From the NCBI RefSeq assembly GCF_000337535.1, contig NZ_AOIP01000015.1, positions 484,840 through 548,839 on the forward strand: a stretch of 64,000 bases of DNA. Reading direction: 5' to 3'. The stretch comes from Natrialba aegyptia DSM 13077. GTDB lineage: Archaea; Halobacteriota; Halobacteria; Halobacteriales; Natrialbaceae. Position 1 is the stretch's first letter; the number at the start of each line of letters is the position of its first letter. Below, piece by piece: positions 52,547-61,226 of the stretch. The notes under the pieces were generated by a model that saw only the letters and a program-made list of their open reading frames with translations, was not told where the DNA came from and did no database searches. The translations under genes and the position numbers were made by a program.

Positions 52547-53962
52547 ATGAGTACACAGGAACAGTCGGCTGCCGCGTCGACCCCCGAGGGCACGACCCAC
52601 TCGCCGGATGTCGTCGTCGTCGGGGCCGGAACCGCGGGCTGCTATGCGGCGGCGACAATCGCACGCGACGGCTACGACGTCGTCGTCCTCGAACGCAAGA
52701 CCGAGGACGAAGCAGGCCACATCGCCTGCGGCGACGCGCTCAAGGGAGCCGACGCGTTCCCCGAGTCGATCCCGAAGTCCCACCTCGAACCCGCGTTCAC
52801 GAACACCGGCGTCGATCACGGCCGCTTCGAGATTCCACAGGAAGATACCGTCCTCGAGATCCCAATCCCCGGCGAACTGGCCGTTATTGACCGCTGGGAG
52901 TACGGCCGCCGGATCATCGATGGAGCCGAAAACGCGGGTGCCGACTTCCACTACGATACCGTCGTCCAGAACGTCACCCAGGAACCTGACGGCGGCCCCG
53001 TCACCGGCGTCGAAGCCGTCCACAAGGGCGACCCGCGCACCTACGAGGCCGAAGTCGTTATCGACGCCGCGGGATCGCTCTCCGTGCTCCAAGACCACGT
53101 CGATTTCTCGAACTCGACGTTCGACACCAACGTCGACTACTCGCACTTTTGCTCGGCCTACCGCGAGATCGTTCACGTCGAAGAGCCGGTCGAGTGGTCG
53201 GATGCGCTCGTCTTCAAGCCGACCGAACGGGCCGCAGGCTACCTCTGGTACTTCCCGCGAACGGAAACCGAGATCAACGCCGGCCTGGGCTTTCAGATGA
53301 CCGAAGAGCCGATGAAACTCGTCGACGACCTCAAATACGATCTCGAGAACCGCGCCGAGTTCGACGGCGCGGCGGTCGACGACAAACTCGGTGCCGCACT
53401 GCCCACTCGCCGGCCGTACGACTCGGCCGTCCACCCGGGCTACGTCGCCATCGGCGACGCCGCCGGCCACGTCAACCCCACGACTGGCGGGGGTATCGCC
53501 GGGGCCGCCTACGCCGGCAAGTACGCCGCCGAAGCGATTATCGCGGGTCTCGAGGACGGCGACCTCAGCGAGAAGGCCCTCTGGGAGTACAACGAGCGCG
53601 TGATGGACCACTTCGGGGCGCGCTACGCCGCGCTCGACGTGTACAACATCCTCTCGACGGCCGTCGACGTCGACGAGTTGATGGGACTGCTCGCCGCGAT
53701 GCCCGGCGAGAAACTCGCCGAGGCACTGTACTCTGGGAGTACCAGCATCGGCCCGAAACTCGCCCTCGAGAGCCTGCTCAACAGCCGCGGCCACTGGGGC
53801 ACTATCTGGAACCTCTTCCAGACCAAACGCCGCGCCGACGACCTCCTCGAACTCTACGAGCACTATCCCGACCACCCCGCCGCGCTCGAACACTGGCAAC
53901 AGCGCCGCGACGAGCTGATGGAAGCGGTGTACGAGACGACCGGCGCTGATCCGAAGTACTAG
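52547..53962 (+). CDS. digeranylgeranylglycerophospholipid reductase
   Basis: 471 aa flavoprotein of the geranylgeranyl reductase family. It reduces the isoprenoid chains of archaeal lipids. The FAD Rossmann motif is VVVVGAGTAGCYAAATIARD (G26-G31), followed by VVLERK; other blocks are AGHIACGDALKGADAF (substrate/Cys region), YLWYFPRTETEINAGLG and YVAIGDAAGHVNPTTGGGIA. The Ala/Ser-rich N-terminal extension precedes the first strand. The ATG at 52547 is chosen by homology. Confidence 0.9.
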   Translation: MSTQEQSAAASTPEGTTHSPDVVVVGAGTAGCYAAATIARDGYDVVVLERKTEDEAGHIACGDALKGADAFPESIPKSHLEPAFTNTGVDHGRFEIPQEDTVLEIPIPGELAVIDRWEYGRRIIDGAENAGADFHYDTVVQNVTQEPDGGPVTGVEAVHKGDPRTYEAEVVIDAAGSLSVLQDHVDFSNSTFDTNVDYSHFCSAYREIVHVEEPVEWSDALVFKPTERAAGYLWYFPRTETEINAGLGFQMTEEPMKLVDDLKYDLENRAEFDGAAVDDKLGAALPTRRPYDSAVHPGYVAIGDAAGHVNPTTGGGIAGAAYAGKYAAEAIIAGLEDGDLSEKALWEYNERVMDHFGARYAALDVYNILSTAVDVDELMGLLAAMPGEKLAEALYSGSTSIGPKLALESLLNSRGHWGTIWNLFQTKRRADDLLELYEHYPDHPAALEHWQQRRDELMEAVYETTGADPKY

Positions 53963-54082
53963 CAACGAAATTTCACGCTGGATCCGTCGAGCTGGTGGCT
54001 TCGCCACACGGCACAATGTCTCGGTAACAGCCGATAAAAAGCACTCCCCCTCTCGTTTCGGGTGCACAGAGCGTATTCCACG

Positions 54083-54208
54083 TCAGTCGTCGGTCCGCCT
54101 CACGGCGACGCCGTTCGCGGTCGAGAACGTACAGATAGTCTGCTCTCCCCGGAGTGTGAGCTTCTCACGGTGTTCGATGCTCTCCCGGCCTGCGACAACG
54201 GATTTCAC
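54083..54208 (-). CDS. candidate 41-aa protein overlapping the M48 stop
   Basis: A frame starting at GTG (VKSVVAGRESIEHREKLTLR and on to AVRRTDD) that overlaps the stop codon of the M48 gene by two bases, as in coupled translation. It is not recognised. The frame extends further upstream inside the M48 gene in a shadow reading. Low confidence. Confidence 0.25.
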   Translation of the reverse strand: MKSVVAGRESIEHREKLTLRGEQTICTFSTANGVAVRRTDD

Positions 54209-55458
54209 ACGTGAGTGCGGAGTCGTTCGATTCGATTTTCGGTCGGCGGGTGCGTTCCCAACAGTTTCCGGTCGATGAACTTCCGCGTCCGATCGAAAAA
54301 CCGGTGTTCCTCCCACGGAGGCGGCACGATCGAGAACGCCGCACCCGAGTCGTGGTGTCGGAGATCTGCTGCGGGACGGTGCTCGAGTTCGGTATCAAGT
54401 GTCTCGAGAGCGCTCGCCAACGAGGCAGGATCGCCGGTGATCGCGACGCACCCCTCGTCCGCGCAGTATTCGCGGTATCTGCTGACGATGGCGACGGACC
54501 AGCGGACCGCAGCGAGGACTGCCCCGGCCAAGATCATGATGGCGCCGTGCTCGTACCGTTCAACCATTTTCCACGCATACCCCGCGGGCACCGAGAGGAT
54601 CGTCACCACTGCGGCATCTCGATTCTGGACGTGCGCGAGTTCGTGTGCGAGGACGGCGTCGAGTTCGTCGGCCTCGAGTACGTCGACAAGTCCGCGCGAA
54701 ATGACGACGGTCGAACTCGTGGGGCGGTAGCCGGCGGTTGCGGCGATCGGAGTCGACGACGTTCCGAGTACGACCGTCGGCGACGGCACGTCGACCTGCC
54801 TGGCAAGGCGGTCGACGCGAGCCTGGACCGCTGCCCGTTGGGCCGCAAGTTCGACCGCTGGGTCCTCGGGCACGCGGGCAGAGTCCTCGAGTTCACGGAG
54901 CGCGGCCGCGTCGTCGGTCCATTCGCCGTAGACGACCCGCGCGAGGAGGGCTAGCACTGCGAGAACGCCGACCAGGACTGCTGTCTGCTGGAGGTTGATC
55001 GCCGCACGCCAATCGGTGGACTCCACGACGGCGAAGCCGAGAAAGAGTCCCACAACCAGCGTGAGGAGTGTCGCGAGAGACTTTTGCCACTTCATGAGCA
55101 CTTGTGAGGACAGCAGCCACTCACCGACGGATTCGACAGCGTCGGCGACGCCGTCATGGGCGATCCGATCGGAAAGCGTCCGATCCGGATAGAGCCACCG
55201 TATCGGTTTCGTAACGGCGATCCAGCCGGCGTACACGCACGTGAAGACCAGTCCGAAGACGAAAAAGATCGCCAGCAGCGTCTCGAGTTCGAGGTACAGA
55301 TATACGACACAGATCGCAACGATGACGAACTCAACGGCAAGGATGGTGAGTTGGCCGAGTGTGACTAAGATAAGTGCGACAGCCATTCGAAGCCAGAGTC
55401 CGAGCCGGAATCGTGTCAGCTGGATCACCGACACGTCACCTCGGCCGGGTCGGGCCAA
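54205..55458 (-). CDS. M48-family membrane metalloprotease (HtpX-like)
   Basis: 417 aa. Hydrophobic segments in the first third (MAVALILVTLGQLTILAVEF; LLAIFFVFGLVFTCVYAGWI; LATLLTLVVGLFLGFAVVES) and around 175-190 precede the protease domain. The zinc motif is HELAHVQNRDA (about residue 271), with a third ligand in REYCADEGCV. The active site faces the cytoplasm in HtpX, which degrades damaged membrane proteins. It is independent of neighbours; the upstream gene is the M20 amidohydrolase. Confidence 0.88.
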   Translation of the reverse strand: MARPGRGDVSVIQLTRFRLGLWLRMAVALILVTLGQLTILAVEFVIVAICVVYLYLELETLLAIFFVFGLVFTCVYAGWIAVTKPIRWLYPDRTLSDRIAHDGVADAVESVGEWLLSSQVLMKWQKSLATLLTLVVGLFLGFAVVESTDWRAAINLQQTAVLVGVLAVLALLARVVYGEWTDDAAALRELEDSARVPEDPAVELAAQRAAVQARVDRLARQVDVPSPTVVLGTSSTPIAATAGYRPTSSTVVISRGLVDVLEADELDAVLAHELAHVQNRDAAVVTILSVPAGYAWKMVERYEHGAIMILAGAVLAAVRWSVAIVSRYREYCADEGCVAITGDPASLASALETLDTELEHRPAADLRHHDSGAAFSIVPPPWEEHRFFDRTRKFIDRKLLGTHPPTENRIERLRTHV

Positions 55459-55541
55459 GCAGTGACTGTAGTGAAACGCACTGTCAGATACCTATACTGG
55501 TCGGATTATAAAACATTCTGAAATAACAGGACCGGAAACGA

Positions 55542-56813
55542 CTACCGCTCGCTGCTGAGCCGTTCGATCGCACCGGCGAGCACAGCCACGCCGTGCTCGA
55601 GGCTCTCCTCGTCCACGTCGAACGTCGCGGTGTGGTGGCCGCCAGGGTGGTCGGTCCCGATACCGACGTAGCAGGCGCTGCCGCCGTTGTCCTGAACCGC
55701 CTGCATCAGGAACGTCGCGTCCTCGCTGCCGCCGAGTTCGTCTCGTTCGAGGACGGTTTCGACGCCCGCCGTTTCGCTGGCGACATCGCTGACGACGGAG
55801 ACCAGATCGGCGTCGCTGGTCGCGCTGGGAGCCTCGGCACCGAGTTCGATCTCGACCTCGCAGTCGTGCATGTCGGCGGCGCTGTTGAGCACCTGGCGGG
55901 CGTTCGAACGCATGTACTCCATGAGATCGGTCGTCTTGCCCCGGACTTCGGCGACGATGCGGGCTTCTTCGGGGATGACGTTCGCGGCGCTGCCGCCTTC
56001 GACGACGCCGGCGTTGATTCGCGTCGGGCCGTCGCTGTGTCGGGGGATGCTGTAGAGGTTCTGGACGGCCGTCGCCATCGCCTGGACGGCGTTTCGCCCC
56101 TGCTCGGGGTGGCCGCCGGCGTGGGCCGGTTCGCCGGTAAACGTGGCTTCGAGGTGTGAGACGGCGAGGAAGCCGTCGATGCCGGCGACGATTTCGCCGG
56201 TCGGATGATCGAGGCCGATGTGGGCGGCGAGCAGGGCGTCGATGTCCTGAATGTGCTCGCTCTTGGCCATCGACTTGCCGCCGCCGATGACCTCCTCGGC
56301 GGGCTGGAAGAACACTTTGAGCGTGCCCGAGAAATCGCTCTCTGTGATGGCCTCGAACACCCCCACGCCGATGGTCGCGTGAGCGTCGTGCCCGCAGGCG
56401 TGCATCGCGCCGTCGTGTTCCGAGCGGAATCCCTCGGCGGTGGGGACGTGGTCGGCGTCGTCGGACTCGGGTCGCGGGAGACCGTCGATGTCGACCCGCA
56501 GGCCGACCGTCGGTCCCTCGCCGCGTTCGAGGACCGCGACGGCTCCCGTGTAGCCGCCCTCGAGTTCGTCGAGAACCGATCGGTCGATGTCGTACTCGCG
56601 GGCCTGTTCGTACCAGTCGGCCAGTTCGGCGTCGTCGGGGACGGCCAGCCGATGCTCGCCGGCGAGGGCGTCCGGGCCGACGTGGAGTTCGTCGAGTTCG
56701 AATCGAGACTCGAGTTCGGAGACGATGCGAGCGGTCGTGTAGAACTCGCGCCAGGCTGGTTCGGGTTTGCGGTGCAGGTCTCGCCGGAGTGTGACGAGGT
56801 CGCTATCGACCAT
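55542..56813 (-). CDS. M20-family amidohydrolase (AbgA-like)
   Basis: 423 aa. The metal ligands are in MHACGHDAHATIGVGVF (about 135-151), FFQPAEEVIGGG and GTDHPGGHHTATFD. The N-terminal insertion (ADWYEQAREYDIDRSVLDEL) is typical of the aminobenzoyl-glutamate utilisation subunit A group. Substrates of this group are N-acyl amino acids; a role in recycling p-aminobenzoyl-glutamate would fit the nearby pab genes, but the distance is too great for an operon. Confidence 0.86.
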   Translation of the reverse strand: MVDSDLVTLRRDLHRKPEPAWREFYTTARIVSELESRFELDELHVGPDALAGEHRLAVPDDAELADWYEQAREYDIDRSVLDELEGGYTGAVAVLERGEGPTVGLRVDIDGLPRPESDDADHVPTAEGFRSEHDGAMHACGHDAHATIGVGVFEAITESDFSGTLKVFFQPAEEVIGGGKSMAKSEHIQDIDALLAAHIGLDHPTGEIVAGIDGFLAVSHLEATFTGEPAHAGGHPEQGRNAVQAMATAVQNLYSIPRHSDGPTRINAGVVEGGSAANVIPEEARIVAEVRGKTTDLMEYMRSNARQVLNSAADMHDCEVEIELGAEAPSATSDADLVSVVSDVASETAGVETVLERDELGGSEDATFLMQAVQDNGGSACYVGIGTDHPGGHHTATFDVDEESLEHGVAVLAGAIERLSSER

Positions 56814-56997
56814 AGCGGACTATTGTCGGGCGGTGTGAAAGGCGTGCCGACCGGTCGCGGTCGCGTCTCGTGGCGTCGGTCGATCACCGAGTTGTCTCGC
56901 TGCATGGATGGCGTCGTCGGTTGCGGTCACAGACAGTGTGTCTCGATACCGATGCACACCTAGCGTTAGTACCGGTGGCGAGTGAACTCGAGGTGCG

Positions 56998-57720
56998 ATG
57001 TCACCAGATCCGTACGGTCGCGCAATCCGTGATCACGTTCGGGGCGACCAAACCGAACCGCTCATCCATCGAGACGGGCCGGAATCCGGCGAGCACCCCA
57101 TCGGCGAGTTCTACCTCACGCCGTTCACCGGCGAGGGCGCAGACCGGGAGTGGATCGAATCGCGGCTGGAAGGACCGCTCCTCGATATCGGTGCGGGGGC
57201 GGGACGGCACGCGCGATACTTTCAAGAGCGGTTCGAGACGGTCGCCATCGAGGTGAGCGAGCACCTCGTCGAGACGATGCGCGAGCGCGGCGTTCGCGAC
57301 GCGCGGCGCGCCGACATGTTCGAACTCCGGGAGTCGTTCGACCGAAACCGATTCCGATCGGTGCTCGCACACGGGACGCAACTCGGCCTTGCGGGGTCGA
57401 TGCAGGGACTACGGCGCTTTCTCGGAGACTTGGCAGTTGTGACCGCGCCCGAGGCAACGGCCGTTCTGGACTGTTACGATCCCACGGTCGACGGCGTCGA
57501 GACACTGTGTGGGCACCGATCGGATCCGACGCCCGGCCTGGCGTACCGATTGCTGCACTTCGAGTACGAAGGAGAGGTCGGCGAAACGTTGCTCTTTCGG
57601 CTGTTCAGTCCTTCACGAGTGCGCGAGGCCGCCGTCGGGACCGGGTGGCACGTCGCCGAGGTACGGCACGAATCCGGTGAAAACCAGGCCCATTACTGGG
57701 CGGTATTGGAGAAGCCGTAG
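56998..57720 (+). CDS. class I SAM-dependent methyltransferase
   Basis: 240 aa. Motif I is LLDIGAGAGRHARYFQERFE (about 61-80), motif II VAIEVSEHLVETMRERG. The second half is less conserved (LAHGTQLGLAGSMQGLRRFL; AVLDCYDPTVDGVE). The substrate is unknown. The start MSPDPYGRAIRDHVRG is the first ATG of the frame. Confidence 0.82.
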   Translation: MSPDPYGRAIRDHVRGDQTEPLIHRDGPESGEHPIGEFYLTPFTGEGADREWIESRLEGPLLDIGAGAGRHARYFQERFETVAIEVSEHLVETMRERGVRDARRADMFELRESFDRNRFRSVLAHGTQLGLAGSMQGLRRFLGDLAVVTAPEATAVLDCYDPTVDGVETLCGHRSDPTPGLAYRLLHFEYEGEVGETLLFRLFSPSRVREAAVGTGWHVAEVRHESGENQAHYWAVLEKP

Positions 57721-57757
57721 CCAGGATCGAACGCACGCATCCGTAGATCGGGTAGTA

Positions 57758-58099
57758 CTAGTTTCGGTTCCCGCGGCCTGCACCGTGAATCTGCTCGACT
57801 TCGGCCTCGATGTGAACCGAATCCGGAAAGTTCTGCGAGGCGATGTTACGGGCGAGGTTATCGTGCCCGTGAATCTCGAGTTCGCGAGTGAACACCGTGT
57901 AGTCCCACGAGTCGAAGCGGCGGTCGTCGTCTGCGTGCAGTCGGCAGGGCTGGGGGACCGATAGTTTCTTCGGCGGATGGGAGTGGGGACCCTTCAGGGC
58001 GGCACCCTTCCGCTCGGCGGTGGTTTTGATGTCGTCGACGATACCGTCGAGGGCGGCGCGATCGCCGCTCTGGAGTGTGAGACGGGTGACGAAGGTCAT
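57758..58099 (-). CDS. uS10/mL48-family ribosomal protein paralog
   Basis: 113 aa. Its strand-helix order and motifs (MTFVTRLTLQSGDRAALDGI; KGPHSHPPKKLSVPQPCRLH; DSWDYTVFTRELEIHGHDNL) resemble ribosomal protein S10, but the sequence is distinct from the standard rps10 of haloarchaea and is not in a ribosomal operon. A moonlighting role (S10 is NusE in transcription) or a specialised translation role is possible. Start at MTFVTR; the longer frame upstream is not conserved. Confidence 0.75.
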   Translation of the reverse strand: MTFVTRLTLQSGDRAALDGIVDDIKTTAERKGAALKGPHSHPPKKLSVPQPCRLHADDDRRFDSWDYTVFTRELEIHGHDNLARNIASQNFPDSVHIEAEVEQIHGAGRGNRN

Positions 58100-58208
58100 G
58101 GCTCGTAGTCCAATCGTCCACGGTCGGTGCGTAAAAACCTGCTGAGATACGTCTATGCGCGACGAACAGTCCGATATTCTCTTAACGTCGCATCTATTAG
58201 CACTGATA

Positions 58209-58646
58209 ATGGCAGTCGAAGCTACGAGCGCAGGCGCGATCCTCTTCCGCGACACGCGGGGCCGGCGCGAGTATCTTCTACTCAAGAGCCGCCCGGGCGA
58301 CTGGGAGTTTCCGAAGGGCGGTGTCGAAGGAGCTGAAGAGCTACAACAGACGGCGATCCGCGAAGTAAAGGAAGAGGCAGGTATCGATCAGTTTCGCCTT
58401 CTCGACGGGTTTCGCAAGGACTACGATTACGTCTTCGAGGCGAACGGCAAGACGATTCACAAAACCGTTCACCTCTTTATTGCGAAGTCGTTCGAGGCGA
58501 GCGCTGAACTCTCGAACGAACACCGCGACCTGCAGTGGCGCGACTACGAACAGGCGGTCAACACCGTCACACAGGACGGTCCACGAGAAATATTGGAGGA
58601 CGCCCACGAGTACTTAGACGAAATCTTGGACGAGGACGAAGCGTAA
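58209..58646 (+). CDS. Nudix hydrolase, bis(5'-nucleosyl)-tetraphosphatase type
   Basis: 145 aa. The Nudix box G-x5-E-x7-REUxEExGU is at about 37-59 (GGVEGAEELQQTAIREVKEE, then AGI). The substrate region (LLLKSRPGDWEFPKG; VHLFIAKSFEASAE) fits Ap4A hydrolases. The start ATG at 58209 is after an AT-rich stretch (ATCTATTAGCACTGATA); it is divergent from the S10-like gene. Confidence 0.87.
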   Translation: MAVEATSAGAILFRDTRGRREYLLLKSRPGDWEFPKGGVEGAEELQQTAIREVKEEAGIDQFRLLDGFRKDYDYVFEANGKTIHKTVHLFIAKSFEASAELSNEHRDLQWRDYEQAVNTVTQDGPREILEDAHEYLDEILDEDEA

Positions 58647-58852
58647 GCGGTCCCCGCCCGCCACTTGTGCGGCCGCTACTTATGCGGTAGAGAGCGGCTG
58701 GACGGTCAGCGTGGGTCGGTAAGCGCGCCGCTCGGCGGTGACTACCGCTGCTTGACGACGACCGTTGCTGCGACGAGACCGCCGATGCGTTGAGAACCGT
58801 CCTCGCGAATCGGTCGAGCAGCGTTTTTCTTCCCCCGCGTCCAACGGCGTCC

Positions 58853-59905
58853 GTGGGCACGGACACCGCCGAGTTCAGCTTCGAGCTACGAACCTGCCGA
58901 TGGGCCGAACGCGAGTGGCCACCGGACGAACGCGAGACCGACGCGTATCCGCTCGTCGCCCGACAGCTCGGAACGAAACGCCGTCGCTGGGACACGATCG
59001 TCCTCGAGTGCGATCCGAGCGCCCTTCGCGAGCGCGCGAAGTTCGGGCCGAAGCGACTCGACAGTGATCTGTTACACGTCGTTCGAAACGCACCCCGAGC
59101 GTGGACCTATTATCGCGATGCGCTTCCCGACCCGGGGTACCCGTGGCGGTACGTCCGCGAATCGGTTCACCGCGCCGCCGATCGCGGCGTTCTGGACACG
59201 CGTAAGCAGGGAAATCGGATTCAGATTCGCCGCAAGTGGCCCTATCCGGCGTGGGTCGAGCGTATCGTCGCCATCGAGAACAAACCCGATCTGGATGCGA
59301 GCGCCGCCCGCGCTCTCGCCTCCCAACTCGAGTTCGACGTCGGCATGGCGCTCGCGGACGAGGTCTGGGTCGCCACCCGGCAAACCGACGGCCGCGTCGA
59401 ACCCGTGCTCTTCGAGGACCTGCCGGTCGAGGCGGGCATCCTCGTCCTGAACTCGGCGACGCTCGATGCCGAAATCGCGTGGCATCCCCGCCAGCTTGCG
59501 GTCGAGGAGCCGGGAACGCGAATTATAGAGCGCCCGGGCGGCGGCGATCGCGACGGGTCGGCGGCTCGCTTCGAGTTCGCTGATCCGGACGCGAAAGCCG
59601 AGACGAGACTCGCGATCGCCGAGCGGGCCTACGAGCGCGGCTGGCGGTCGTTCGTCGAGACGATGCGACCGGACTGTCGACGGTTTACGCTGCGCGAGCG
59701 GGATGGGACGCAGCTCGTGCCCTACTGTACGGCGAAGGACTGCCAGCCGACGGGGGCGGAATGTGGCGGATCGTGTTCCAAGTTCGAACCGGAGCCGCCG
59801 GCTTGGCGGACGCGCGGCTGGCCGATCGAGGGCGGTCCCGGGAAACGGTGCCAGCAACTGCTGGCGGCGCGACGACGGCGACGGCGGCCGGGACAGAACC
59901 ACTAA
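58853..59905 (+). CDS. DUF5787 protein, possible Fe-S PD-(D/E)XK nuclease
   Basis: About 350 aa from a GTG start. It resembles the haloarchaeal DUF5787 family. The middle has VERIVAIENKPDLDASAARA followed by LASQLEFDVGMALADEVWVA; the E-x-K (ENK) after a hydrophobic strand and the following helix with Q resemble a PD-(D/E)XK nuclease core. Near the C-terminus four Cys (YCTAKDC, then C-x3-C in ECGGSC) could bind an iron-sulfur cluster, as in Cas4/AddB-type nucleases. The nuclease assignment is my inference. The Arg-rich ending is basic, unlike its neighbours. Confidence 0.65.
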   Translation: MGTDTAEFSFELRTCRWAEREWPPDERETDAYPLVARQLGTKRRRWDTIVLECDPSALRERAKFGPKRLDSDLLHVVRNAPRAWTYYRDALPDPGYPWRYVRESVHRAADRGVLDTRKQGNRIQIRRKWPYPAWVERIVAIENKPDLDASAARALASQLEFDVGMALADEVWVATRQTDGRVEPVLFEDLPVEAGILVLNSATLDAEIAWHPRQLAVEEPGTRIIERPGGGDRDGSAARFEFADPDAKAETRLAIAERAYERGWRSFVETMRPDCRRFTLRERDGTQLVPYCTAKDCQPTGAECGGSCSKFEPEPPAWRTRGWPIEGGPGKRCQQLLAARRRRRRPGQNH

Positions 59906-60087
59906 CGGCCGGTATCGACCCAGGGACCCACGATCAAAATCAGACGTAGACTGTCGAACTCGGATCCAGATCCCGATTCCGATCCGAGTTTAGACTCAGA
60001 CCGTCGACTACAGTCGATGAAAAATCGATCGCGAAGGCACACCCGCCTCTGCCGGCGGCCGCAGTACACGACCGAGAGTCAACTGTC
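59906..60087. other. 182-bp intergenic region
   Basis: It contains a short Gly/Asp/Ser-coding-like period (GATCCAGATCCCGATTCCGATC) of the same hexamer type as the repeat tracts, without an open gene. No other signal is seen. Confidence 0.4.
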
Positions 60088-60363
60088 CTATCGGGAGTGC
60101 TGGAAATCCGCATCCTGTAACACCTTGTAAAGTGCAGTCATGGTCGCTACGAACGCCAGAACTGCGCCGATCAGAAACACGACAAGGTACAGGAGTGTAC
60201 TAGGGAGGCCCGGAGAGAGATTTGAGACCGTTGGACGTGTGGCCGAGTACGCGACTTGCCAGTACGTCACCGCTGAATACCCCATCAGTAGCAGTCCGAT
60301 AGCGAACGTAAACGCGAATCTGTCGAGAGAAAGGGCGTAATCGATACTGCTGATGTCGTCCAT
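60088..60363 (-). CDS. small membrane protein
   Basis: 91 aa from MDDISSIDYALSLD. Two membrane segments: FAFTFAIGLLLMGYSAVTYW and LLYLVVFLIGAVLAFVATMT, with a short loop and a hydrophilic end. No family is recognised. Upstream sequence is AT-rich. Confidence 0.6.
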   Translation of the reverse strand: MDDISSIDYALSLDRFAFTFAIGLLLMGYSAVTYWQVAYSATRPTVSNLSPGLPSTLLYLVVFLIGAVLAFVATMTALYKVLQDADFQHSR

Positions 60364-60551
60364 GTCGAACAGTACGGAGATACTATCAATAATACTCTCT
60401 ATTCGTGCGGGAGATACGTTGCGAGTAGATTCGGCTGGACGGTATCGAATGTGGCGCACAGACGCGATCGCACGGACCCGCTCCAGGCGAATACTCCCGA
60501 CACCCGATCAACAGCGGCCCGTGCTACAGAGTCAGTGACCGAACGCAGCTC

Positions 60552-61055
60552 TCAGTCGGCAACCTCGACATCGATCTCGGCGCGCGAAACGGCCAGCCGA
60601 AACGTCGGCACCGTCCGGTACTCGACCTCGACGACACCCTTCCGGCGCAGACTCTGTAACCCGGACCGAACGTCCTCGGCGTCGGGATCGACGCCGAACT
60701 CGTCCCGGAGCGCGTGAAGCACCGAGACGACGCTCTCGGACTCCTCGTCGGGACCGGCCAGCACGTCGACGATCTGGACCTGGAGTTCGGGAACGCGAAC
60801 GCGGGAGGGAACGCCCTCGTTCTCGGGGTCGCTCTCGATACCGGGTTCGACGTCAACCAGTTCGGCCGCCTCGGCGGTCGCGCGGATCAGACTGTTGTCG
60901 TCGCGAAAGTAGTAGTCGCCGAGTTCGTTCTCCAGATACTGGTGGACCTCGCTGCCGCTCTCTAACCCCCACCGCTCTTGCAACTCGGCGTTTTTCGTCG
61001 GCTGTAACTCCACTACGTCGGCCAGCCGTTCGCTGGCCTCCTCCGAGAGCGTCAT
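60552..61055 (-). CDS. DUF5797 protein (winged-helix-like)
   Basis: 167 aa. MTLSEEASERLADVVELQPT and KNAELQERWGLESGSEVHQY are highly characteristic of a haloarchaeal family (DUF5797). The fold appears to hold two helical DNA-binding-like domains (EVHQYLENELGDYYFRDDNS; SVLHALRDEFGVDPDAEDVR), the last ending in RSGLQSLRRKGVVEVEYRTV. Function unknown. Confidence 0.75.
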   Translation of the reverse strand: MTLSEEASERLADVVELQPTKNAELQERWGLESGSEVHQYLENELGDYYFRDDNSLIRATAEAAELVDVEPGIESDPENEGVPSRVRVPELQVQIVDVLAGPDEESESVVSVLHALRDEFGVDPDAEDVRSGLQSLRRKGVVEVEYRTVPTFRLAVSRAEIDVEVAD

Positions 61056-61226
61056 CGTCGAAGCGTACGGGGATGCGGTACTTTTGCGTTGCGTCCCGAT
61101 TCCAGCGCTGCAGTGCGGGTCGTAGTGGCGCTGGCGGTCGGTTTTGTGCCGGTTCTGCGCCGGTTTTGTGCCGGTTTCGTGGTGGTCGTGTGTCGGTCCC
61201 GCGGCGTCGAATCGGATCGGTCTCGG

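Noticed and set aside
52364..54067. 567-aa frame antisense to geranylgeranyl reductase
   Set aside because: Shadow of a clearly conserved gene on the plus strand.
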